DNA of 64,000 nucleotides, taken from NCBI GenBank assembly GCA_021234155.1, contig JAJEKV010000052.1, positions 8,107,358-8,171,357 on the forward strand, in the 5' to 3' direction. Source of the stretch: Isoetes taiwanensis (taxonomy: Eukaryota > Streptophyta > Lycopodiopsida > Isoetales > Isoetaceae). The translations under genes were made by a program, and so were the position numbers. Position 1 is the stretch's first letter; each line of letters opens with the position of its first letter. The notes beneath the pieces are model-generated. The model saw only the letters and a list, made by a program, of their open reading frames with translations, did not search any database and was not told where the DNA came from. Positions 35,821-45,613 of this stretch are shown in pieces.

Positions 35821-36284
35821 TAGGTTCAATACGTACCAGACGCTTTATACCTAATAATGTGATGAATTATATGATGCAAGACATATTTGCCGATAAAACA
35901 TATAAAAATAATGCAAAAAAAAAAAAAATCAAGGCCTAAGATTTTCGTGGTACGCTGAAACATCTAACCTATGTATCGCTGAAAGCTCTTTTCACAGACG
36001 CCAAAACGGTTTTAAGTGCGACGCAAGCCAAAAAATCACAGACGCTAAACCTTCTGCTTTATGCGTGATGGGTGTGTTTTCACAAGTATCATTTAAAAAA
36101 TCCCCTCGCTGCATTTAATTTGAAATTTGAATCTCCCGTAAATACTATAAACCGCTGCGATGCAGACTTTTTTCAAGGTGACGAATCAGATAAAGCGTGA
36201 CAGCGTGCATCATGTTGTCCTAAACTCACTCCTGAAGGCTCTTGGCCTAGAATTTGCCACTTGCAGAGATGTGCTGCCAAATCC
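35821..36284. other. Unassigned sequence with CG-containing words
   Basis: Contains AGACGC and GCGACGC words similar to those at about 52040-52190, suggesting another dispersed repeat. No gene seen. Confidence 0.3.
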
Positions 36285-37280
36285 AATCTCTCTTGTTTGC
36301 TAAAATTAAAGCTTCTTGGGTGATAAATTCAATCTATGACTTAATATGTAACCTGCCCTAAGTTAGAAGATTGATGATTTGTTCGCTTAGACATTACAAA
36401 GTGTTATGAAAATATTCCAATTTGATGGCTGTCATGGGATAGTACAAATCATGAATGAGGTTTGTGATCCGACCTCGAGGAGTCAAAGACTGCTAAAATA
36501 AAGAATTTTAGAAATTATGGTACCATTTCACAAGTAATGGTACACCGTGAGGCTAAATGGAAGAAGATCACACCTAAAGGTGAGAAATGGACACCATCGG
36601 ATCGTGGATTATTCCCGCAGTATTAATAAGGGTTGATTAATAACCGCTACCTCAAAGATGGGATTGGGAATTTGGAAACAAATTAAGGGCATACCCATAG
36701 ATTCCCATGTAGTCCAGCATGGTGTAACCTTATATTTGGCCATGTTGAACTCGTTTATCATTAATCTTGCCATTAACAATAAAATGATGGAGGCAGCAAC
36801 TTCAGAAATACGTATATATGGATGATCTGCCAGTATCAACTCTTAATGAGAGAGATTACCTGGCTTGGTCAATAATGGAATGACAAAGGAGAGCATCTAT
36901 GATCTGACATCCTCATGATTAAAGATCTAAACAGTAATCGCCCTAATGAGGACTCATCTTACCGTAAGGTGAAAGCAAATCTCCCTAAACATGACGATTG
37001 AGGTTTTAAAACAGGGACCAAGTACCACAGGCCATATAGATTCGACAAAAGAGACAAGTTACCCTTCCGCAACTAGATTTTATACACTCTATGGGATGTA
37101 GACTGCATCTTCTAGTATGTAATGTAGTAATGCTCGCCAAGTAATGCCATATATCTATGTGCATAGCAATCCACTCCTTGCCGCTAGTATGACTCTAAAT
37201 TCACCGTCCGTATTTTTATACAGAAAGGGTTTAAAAGAAAAGGATGTCTGAAATCGGGTATTGGCATTCAAAAAACGAAT
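36285..37280 (+). pseudogene. Dead copy of a Penelope-like reverse transcriptase
   Basis: Collinear with residues 340-665 of the RT at 45626-47695. Matches include AAAATTAAAGC.TC.TGGGT (about 36303), a motif A region with TTACAAAGTGTTATGAAAATAT, KGIPID followed by a decayed SCSPAWCN-like piece at about 36685-36735, RYMDDL in altered form at about 36811-36828, FDKRDKLPF at about 37040, and QKGFKRKG near 37222. Numerous stops and shifts show long decay. Post-RT sequence (GTGGGT...GGGACC, then CTCCGGAGGAGGTAGGC) follows at 37420 as in the intact element. Confidence 0.8.
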
Positions 37281-37419
37281 TCGCTCCAATAATGACATTA
37301 CGCATCGCTGAATGAACTAAAAAATACGTGTATTTTTCTTAGATTTCTATATTAGTTTTATAGTCTCTCGGTCAGCTGTCAATGTGAACAAAACCAGGTT
37401 TACCAAAAACAACAGGTGT

Positions 37420-37550
37420 GGGGTGGGTCCCCATGTATATAGGGGACCCTCCATTTCTATATACTAACCGGGACCTTGCCTCACTCCGGAGGAGGTAGGC
37501 TAAAAATTCATATATATATATACATATAAATATATATCCAATGGTTGACT
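37420..37550 (+). repeat. Post-RT hairpin segment of the older Penelope-like copy
   Basis: GTGGGTCCCCATGTATATAGGGGACC then GGAGGAGGTAGGCTAAAAATTCATATATATA corresponds to 47745-47870. The inverted GGGTCCCC/GGGGACC words allow a hairpin, as in the intact element. Confidence 0.6.
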
Positions 37551-40500
37551 TGGTTCCTCGTGAGAACTTGAAGGTTTAATCCGTGACTCCACACAAGCTC
37601 CGTGATACGGTGTTTGGGTTAGAACTTTAACACCTACCCCTTTGGGGAATTATGACATGCATCCCTAAATAACCTAAAACAATTTGACCTGTACTAACAT
37701 ATGGATTTATAAAGACAATTTGGTACCCCTCGTTTAATGTGCTCTATGAAGATTTGGTAAATATGGTGAGGCATATTTACACAAATTTTGATATTAAGGA
37801 AGGTCAAATGACTCATAGACTAACTCATATCTTATATTGGTGGATTGAACACCTTGATTTAGCAAGACCTATAAGATATGTATGAGCAAAGAATTGTTCT
37901 TCGTCTTGTTTCTTAAAAATATCCAGCTCATACATTAACATAGGCTATTATGGCAAGAGAAATGCATAAAGATTCTTACCTACACCAAGGGGCACGTTTA
38001 CATAGTTGACATCTTGGTCTTTAGGGTTTTAGAATACCATCCTATACACTAAATTGCATATTTATTAAGATAATTTTACAAGATTCATAAAATTTAAAGT
38101 TATGCTTAATTTGGGACCTTTAGAACGCTAAAGCCTAAAACTGTGATGGACTATTAAAGATATCATATTTCTTAAGGGTATAGAGATAATGAAAATGTGG
38201 CACAAGTATTGGCTAAGTTTGTTAGATAAGTGGGCTTAATTTATTGCTAACCCTTTTGGACGATTTTTCTACCAAATGCTTCGTGCATTTATATTGGTTA
38301 TAGCCCTGTGACGGTTTTGCTACACCTAAAGAACCCACTACATCGTGACACCTAGTAAGCAAGACCGCCGCATAGCACCTACTTAGGGTTCATATGCTTG
38401 GGACCAGAGAAAACGGCGATGCATGACTACTTCTAACGCGAACACAGCATTTAGCTTACAAAAGCAAACTGACATATGCTTCGTAAGGTGATGCTAGCGC
38501 ATAAAGGTAGGATTTCGAGAGGCCGGGTAATGTGATCATTACAATTTTGCATGCCGTTGGAATTCTACCATTTTTCTTACCTTTTAACTACTAGCCTCCA
38601 TATTCTGCTAAGGATGGAAAAAGTTAAAGGAGGAGGATCTAATCAATGCATTTCGAGGATTTAAACATAGCGTATGATAGTTCTTGGTGCATGGTAGATG
38701 CTTTACAAGCCGCCGTAAAGGCAAGGGCTTCCTGATTGAAAAACAAGCTATTTACTTGTATCTTCCAAATTGCTACAATGACCGAATCAGGGTTGTCTCA
38801 ATATCAAGCCAACTAAGGCCGACATTATAATGATGCTCATGAAAAAAAGGATCGACCGCAAGAATGATGGGGTCGCTTATCAAAAATCTACACCCCCGAA
38901 GGAATGGCCATATGGAAGCAGGGATTGATATTTGCGCAAAGAAAGAAAACCTCGCCAGAAAGCTTCACAGCATTGGGGGCTGCATTGGTTATTCAAGGAA
39001 AGACCAAAAGTGGGTGCAAGCCTCGAGCAAAGGACTGGTACCTTACAAATCCAGCACGTATTTTACGCTTTTGAGGAGGATGACACGCTTTCAATCGCCG
39101 GAATCATGAAGTTTAAATTATTAACTGAAATATGGGAGGGTTAGAAATAGTTAAAGCATTCGTGAAATCGTGATGCTCTTAGTCGTCATTCTTTTATTTT
39201 TGCAAAAGCTACTGATATTTTTTCAAGTAATAATAATAGTGGTCGATGAAATGTTTACTAAAGTGCTGATTTATCTTTAGACAAGGTTTTTATTTTCTTC
39301 GCTAAAGCAAAGTGTTAGTGAGCTTAGGTATTACTGCATCGCTTGTAATATTTTAATTTCTTAAGCAAAGAGGGTACTTGCAGGAACATAGGATCAGATC
39401 ATCGTGCAAGGGACTTTTATGGTAATTCTCAAGGTAAACGCCTCTTGCTGGAGCAAAGAAATGATGTCGATTAATAAACTATATTCTGCATCATATGTTT
39501 TCTCGAGCTTGTCACATGTCTCATACTACACAAGCTTTGATTATCCGTGTATAGTGATGTGTTTGTTGCCTATAGTATCAGATCTGGTATTCGGACAATC
39601 AATAGTTTGTAATAAAGTCGAGTAGGAAGCTTCGCAAGGCTTTTTTCGAAAGTGCTGTAAATTTAAAATGTTATGTGATATGGAGCTTCATTGAGCTAAT
39701 AAGGAAAAAGGCGCTAGTGCTGAAGTGGTTTTTTAACACATCTCATTTACTATTTATCAAGTATGGCAAATTTTCCGTGATTATTAATCGGATTCCTTCA
39801 GAGTATATGGTTGAAGCGGGCAATTAGCCATGAGATTCTCCTTGCTTACCCGCTAGTAGCTTAGCATTCTCTAAGGCTAACTTGCTTTTGTCTCTAATGG
39901 CAGTAACCGATTCTCTTCCCTACCTCCTTTGTATTTTACAAGGCTTGTGAAGAATACTTGTACTGAAAAAGCATTTGGATGATGCAAATGGAGAAAGTGG
40001 GGAAATCTTAGGCCAAACTCAAGTATCTTCTTAAAATATTCGTGTGCTATGTTTCTACTTAGTTTGGTGGCCATTAGTTAAGTAGCCTATCCTTTTAAAA
40101 ACAGCATAATATTTTTACTGTGTTGTCGTTGGAACTCAGATGTACCCAAAAATAATATGTATATACAATATTTGATGTTATTCTCGTCAGACCAGGGACA
40201 TCATGGGCAAACATATCTAACAAGAAAGGTCAGCCTCTTTATCCTTTTTTAATATTGGAATTTCTTTGTTGGATATCAATAGTCTACTTTTTTTAAAAAA
40301 AGCAAATGCATCATTTTAAATAAGTAATTCGATTATTAACCGTATATGATATGCAAAGATTAAATGAATTTAACTATTTCCTCAAAAAAAACAAATAGAG
40401 TTAACAATGGAAGGATATAGGATATAAATGGTCCTTAATGATTGGTTATACACATTAAAAACACTAGGAGGTTAAATATGAACGAAAGACACTTAGGATA

Positions 40501-40799
40501 TATTTACTATATGCAGTAGTACACTAAAAATGGTAGCATGAATGAACATTTGAGTGCCTGTAAAATAACATATATAGAGGGATACGTGATATTAAATGGT
40601 CCTTAATGTTTAGCGTGCACATTAAACAATAGGAAGTTAAATTTGAGAGAAATACAATTTAGGATATAAGTACTATAGGTTAGTATCGCTTCATAAGGTT
40701 CTCCCTAATTTATAAAGGACCGATAAGTCTAAAATGTACTCGTATTTTCCCCGGGCCGGGTTTAGATGTCCGACTTGGTCTTTTGGTTAGGTCCGTGTT
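37551..40799. other. Repeat-derived sequence, no gene recognised
   Basis: An open frame at 38864-39109 and its neighbour at 38932-39144 have a mixed charged composition but no motif. A duplicated segment with AATGGTCCTTAATG and CACATTAAA lies at about 40412-40520 and 40577-40680. Otherwise AT-rich and unassigned. Confidence 0.35.
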
Positions 40800-41784
40800 T
40801 TGTATATATATATATATATATCTATATAAATATATATATATCCAATAGAACTCCATTAGGATCACTCATTGTTATGGGTTGGTTAAAGGGAAAACAAAGG
40901 GCTATTGATAGATGTTTGGACCTCAGACTTTTGATTTGATACGAAAATAAGGCCGTTCACTACTCTATTTATGCATGCTGGATTAATGGTACCGCGGAAG
41001 TTGCTGGTGCAATATTATTTAGCATTTTGTTTTTTGCAGGAGCCTGCATTGGATATGGCTGTTTTTAATATTTGTGTTGTTTTCAAGTAGAGTGTTCGGC
41101 GGTTGGCAACCCATAAGGCTACTTGTGTTTTGCTTATCGAATACTTATTGCAAAAAGTTGTCGCATAATGGCAGCGACAATAAGATGATGGGATTATGTT
41201 TGCCTCTTGGCGCTTTCTTCTGGGCTGGGCAAATAATTTTTTACTTCGTATTGTATTTCCTTACAAATATTTTTTATGAAGGAGAAGTTTTAATACGTTT
41301 GAAGTATAAGCTTTGGAGAAATTTTTGATAATTGATGGACCCTTTTTTAATTTAAAAGCATGGTATGTCATACATTGGTTAGCAAGATTGTATTTGTAAG
41401 GCTTTGATTTTTCGATACACAACATTTCATGTATTTTACTGGATGGTTTCTTACAGATTTTTAGATGTTAGAAAAATGTATGTCATTTTTAAGTTTTAGG
41501 GTTTTGCTTGCTTACCCTAAAAGCAAATACCGAATGGCATCGGATGGCTCACACGCCGCACATGATGACAAATCTACAGGCTGATTGATCGGGTAAGTCC
41601 TTTCGCCAAGAATAGCCGTAGCAAAAGGAAATTAAGGTGAATTTATCTCTTTCTTCTTTTATTTGTCGGATTTATGTTATTCCGTACCTCGGCCGTATGT
41701 TTTGTCCATATATATATCCGCCCTCAAACTCTCTTACAAGATTTTTGGCTATAAGGATCCTCTAAGACGCGTTCGCCTCGCATA

Positions 41785-42169
41785 TGTTCTCGCGATGCTT
41801 GTTATTTGCTCAACATGGGCAAGCCGTAAGGATCACAAAACAGTGGATTTACTGCAGCCGTGCTCTTGAATTGATAAGGAAGGCTGGTCTTGATCTCAAC
41901 GCATCAGAGCGTAGTTTTTAAAATGGCGCAGCCCACTAAGCTTTTTTTGGAAAGGGTTGTTGAGCGATACCATTTGGCTGGGCCATCTACTGGACTATCT
42001 TTTGTTCCTGCCATTAGGAAGAATCTAGCTCCTAGTGTTAAGAGTTTCTTCACAGCTGTTGGTGAAGGATCAAGTAAAGAAACACCAGGCATTGATGTCA
42101 CACGCATTGCTGATATTGAGATCCCGTAAACTCGAGGACACAACTCAAGTAGTGAAGATGATTTAATTT
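41785..42169 (+). pseudogene. Exon carried by the left repeat, broken
   Basis: Two frames: ELIRK-like words near 41860, then a 79-codon frame at 41890-42129 containing FLERVVERYHLAG, FVPAIRKNLAPSVKSFF and GIDVTRIADIEIP. The same protein is better preserved in the right copy around 49039-49400. Probably the 5' coding exon of the element, expressed from a promoter in the repeat; spliced to the exon at 43351. No known domain. Confidence 0.5.
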
Positions 42170-42303
42170 AAAAAATCTGGTCATACAGCCCAACCAGGTT
42201 ATTTAAAGGGCTTTTTATAGTGATTTTTTCATGAATTTATATCTATCTTTTGTTTTCTGGTATTTATCCTTAAGAATTTTTTGTTGGTGAAGGGCGAAGA
42301 GCC

Positions 42304-42398
42304 GAGTAAAATAATAGCTTACCTGTCAGCGCTTGTATCTTTACCCAGACTATGGCTAACTGATGCATGGTGTTTGTCAGCAGTAACCTATTTTACTC
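42304..42398 (+). promoter_or_regulatory. Conserved hairpin, copy 2
   Basis: GAGTAAAATA (42304-42313) pairs with TATTTTACTC (42389-42398). Inner TTACCTG (42319-42325) faces CAGTAA (42381-42386), where one G is missing relative to the other copies. Confidence 0.65.
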
Positions 42399-43131
42399 CT
42401 CCAACTTCTTTATGAATTTGTGGATGTAATAGGAGCATACCGCATGATGGAGGTCTACTACCACATGTAGTATATAAATCTCAGAATCTGATCATTGTTA
42501 TTTAGAATTTAAAAGTTGTCTATCTTCAAAATTCTACCGTAAGATACATCCGTACTGTGACCGTTATGTGCTTTTGCTGCATTTATGCCTGGTATATTTG
42601 TCTAAAATAGTGCTTGGAACAGATAATACATTATGTATTGAATAAAGCATTTTATGGCAATATTTATGGCTGCTCCTGTTTTGTCATCTCATCTCTTGTT
42701 GACTTTTTGGGAATGTAATTGCACCATTGCTTTGTCATTTGTGTGCCAATGTATGCTCTTATATGCTCACTTAGTAGGGCTGTTTAAGCATTGTATGCAT
42801 CTGCCTGATTAGATCTGTCTACTTGCATCTTGCTGAACACGTAGATGTATGCAATATCTTGGATCCTATTTCTGGATAAATATGCACTGCCATAAATGAT
42901 GTATGAACATATCTTTCATTGCATCTAAATATTTTTGGAATAATTTGCTATTTAGCCTAAACTCTTGCATGATTCTTTCCCTGATTTAGGGTATCTTACT
43001 TCACTTTATCATATTGGGCAGTGGTTTTGGTCTTTTTGAATAAGATAAGATATGGATATTGATAAGTTTAATGCTTTGGATATGTGGTATTTCTTGATCT
43101 TATTTTTTGGACATTGCTATTATTCTGTTTG

Positions 43132-43189
43132 GTCCCTAAGGCCCCCCTTCTTTAGGGACTGATAAGATTTTGGAAATCCTTTGGGATTT
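43132..43189 (+). promoter_or_regulatory. Two consecutive hairpins at the repeat end, copy 2
   Basis: GTCCCTAA (43132-43139) with TTAGGGAC (43152-43159), then AAATCC (43174-43179) with GGATTT (43184-43189). The first stem contains CCCTAA and TTTAGGG, the words of the plant telomere repeat. Confidence 0.6.
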
Positions 43190-43350
43190 GCAGGATCAGC
43201 CGGTTCATTCTGGGAATGGATCGGATTCTTATATATTCTATGACTTCAGGACTCTGGTTAAGCCAGAGTGGGCCTTAGGGATCTGCATTATTAAATCTTT
43301 AATCTTCTATATTTGGTTCCATATTCGGATTACTGATCCTTTGATTTCAG

Positions 43351-45003
43351 GAAGCTGAAAGAAACTCTACTGAAGAAGTTGTGGAAATACGAAAAGAAGA
43401 ATTTGTACAAAAAGCTATCACTGATGCTCCCTGCTGGAATGAGGATCTTATTGGATTTGGCTATGGTAACACTATGATATGGCCACCAAACAAGCAGTGC
43501 AACTTTTCCTAGGATGCATTATCAGACCTGAGGTGCACAAATATATAATGAAGAAGGAAGCTTTCCCTGATGATAATGGTATGTCTATGGTCACATTTTT
43601 AGGGATGAACAATATGCTTGATTTGGTATCCAAGGTTAACAAATTGGATGATGATTTAGCCCAATGCATGAAGGTCATTGACCATGTTTATGAAATTCTT
43701 CCCTTGTCCCATTTTAATGCTGAGAACAGTGAAATGCTTGATCTTATTACTTTTCTTAAAGGGGTGGCTGCAGTGCAGATTGCTAATGGTCTTCCTATCA
43801 CTTATCCCCCTATTAGAAAGACAAAGAAAGTGCAGACCAAAAAGAAAAAAGTTGTTGAACCAGTTTTGACCACAAATTGTCTGTTTGATATCAGCAAACT
43901 TTCTGAAAAGGAGCAACGGGAAATGCTGGACCCCGAACCTATTAATGAGATTGAATCTGATGCACAGGTTGTGCATAATGAACTGGATAACTATGAGCTG
44001 AAAAAATTGACTCTGTATAACTGTTATCATTTTCCTATTCTCTCTGCCAGGTTAGCTGAGTTACAAGGGGTTAAGTGTAACCAAGCCTTTTGGGAAACAC
44101 AGAACCTTGGGGTTTTGGCCCCTATCAATGTAAAAACTCTTAGAATGTTATGCAACATTACTGATTCTGAGGTTGAGCAGGCACATAGGGATGCGGATAA
44201 CTTGGTAAAGAGAATTGACAGGATTGATTTGGATGTGCATTTTACATCACAATTTTTTGGTAAAAAATGTGACAGGAATACAGGAATATTTGTTGGGCAA
44301 AAGGGCCATATGGCTAAATCAGATGAAAAGAGAAATGATCTCTACCTCAGAAAACTATGGAGAACTTTCTGTCCTTTTCTGAAATGTGGTTGTGAAAGAG
44401 CTGGTAAAAATGATCCAAATGCTTGTAAAGATCATATGACATGATATGACCATGCGGTCTGGTTTATTATGAACAGTACGGATATTCTATGGCCTGATAA
44501 GTCTTGCACTTACAGATTCTTCATGCTGCACAAGCTCTTAAACTCTAAAGGGATGAGGGCTGGTGCATTGGCTTTCATTGGATACCTTAGGCTAAGGGAT
44601 ATTATGATCAAAATGACATCAAGGTTTGCTGAAGACATATCTGCAGATCTGAAAAATGAGTTTGGCAATACCAAAGCTGCTGGTGTGCTGGAAAAAACAA
44701 TTAAACCCAGAAAATTCCTTATGGACTCACTTGGAAAAGAGGATGATAGGGATTCATACTCTAGGTATCCCAAAAGGAAATAGAAAATTGAAGAAGATTT
44801 TGAGGTAGTGATGCCTCCAAAGTACAAAAAAGTTTGTGCCTCTAGCACTATGGGGTTTTCTGAAAATTCTGGTATTACTGGTATAAGCATTAACAACAAC
44901 AGTGACAGGTCTGTAAACAAGCCTGCAAAGCATGGCTCAGATTTCTTAATGAAGTTCCACCTAATACTCTTAATTTCTGAGTTTGAACATGCTATTTCTT
45001 GGC
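43351..45003 (+). CDS. Internal coding exon of the Penelope-like element, upstream of RT; interrupted
   Basis: An acceptor TTGATTTCAG ends at 43350. The frame from 43351 begins EAERNSTEEVVEIRKEEF and closes at 43511, while the long frame from 43479 to 44444 (321 codons) runs in another phase, so one frameshift or unusual overlap is present. The long frame stops at a TGA at 44442-44444, but the same phase continues without further stops to a TAG at 44781-44783 and again beyond, and reads as normal protein throughout. Visible features: a Lys-rich patch KTKKVQTKKKKVV about residue 108, and a Cys/His cluster KCGCERAGKNDPNACKDH just before the TGA. Function unknown; it may correspond to the N-terminal part of the element's protein. 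It has no GIY-YIG signature. Confidence 0.6.
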
Positions 45004-45011
45004 ATACATCT

Positions 45012-45613
45012 TACTAATATCCTCTATGGATATGAGCCCCTTGTGGCCCTATATTACTGGCTTTTATGCCTTCTAAAAAATATGAAATATTGGTGCTTTG
45101 ATGGCACATGATATCGTTTTGCGTCTATCTTTTATGGATATGAGCCCCTTGTGGCCATCTACTACTGGCTTTTATGCCTTCCAAAAATTAAAAAATTGGT
45201 GCTATGTTTTTCTAATATCCTTTATGGATGCATATATCTGAGCCCCTTGTGGCCATCTATTACAGGCTTTGAAGCCTTCCAAAAAAATATATATAAAGTT
45301 GGTAGTACGGTTGTTTCAGCATCTATCATTTTAATATCCTTTATGGATATGGGTCCCTTGTGGCCTTCTACTAATGGCTTCTATACCTTCCATAATGTAA
45401 AAAGTTGGTGCTTTGATAGTACATGGTATTGTTTAGCATCACTAATGTCTTTTATGGATATGAACCTTTTATGGCATTACTATACTGCCTTTTTTGACTT
45501 CGAAAAAATAATAAAAAGTGGGTCATACCCAAAATTTTGTTCAAATGATTCTTTGATTTGCTTACATACATGTTTTACGGTTTAGTAAGAGTATTTTACT
45601 GTATTTATTACAG
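45012..45613 (+). repeat. Probable intron made of about 110-base tandem repeats
   Basis: Five degenerate units begin near 45013, 45128, 45213, 45332 and 45443. Each has TATCCTTTATGGATATGAGC, CCCTTGTGGCC, TATTACTGGCTTTTATGCC and TTCCAAAAA in that order. The stretch ends in TTATTACAG (45605-45613), a good acceptor before the RT exon. TCCTTTATGGAT-type words are partly self-complementary. The exact donor is not clear. Confidence 0.65.

Larger units (their letters stand above)
40800..43237 (+). repeat. Left direct repeat of the Penelope-like element
   Basis: Begins in TATATATCTATATAAATATATATATATCCAATAGAACT and matches 47835-50540. The part from about 42240 to 43215 is almost identical to 49500-50518; the first half differs by many small indels. 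After 43237 the sequence continues into the element's internal exon, while the right copy goes into TA repeats. Confidence 0.85.

Noticed and set aside
43132-43159. True interstitial telomere repeat
   Set aside because: Only one CCCTAA and one TTTAGGG, facing each other as a stem; no tandem array.
43130-43190. Hammerhead ribozyme in the Penelope-like repeat
   Set aside because: Penelope-like elements often carry hammerheads and CTGATAAG follows a stem here, but the core needs CTGANGA with a GAAA box and a UH cleavage site in the correct layout. These are not met, and the 27.5-kb copy loses the GAAA.
43479-44783. Alternative genetic code (TGA or TAG read as sense)
   Set aside because: Only this element protein has single in-frame stops. 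The RRM gene and the RT end normally at TGA and TAG, so decay or sequence error is simpler.
45012-45613. CRISPR-like array
   Set aside because: Units diverge throughout, there are no constant repeats with unique spacers, and the context is a eukaryotic retroelement.
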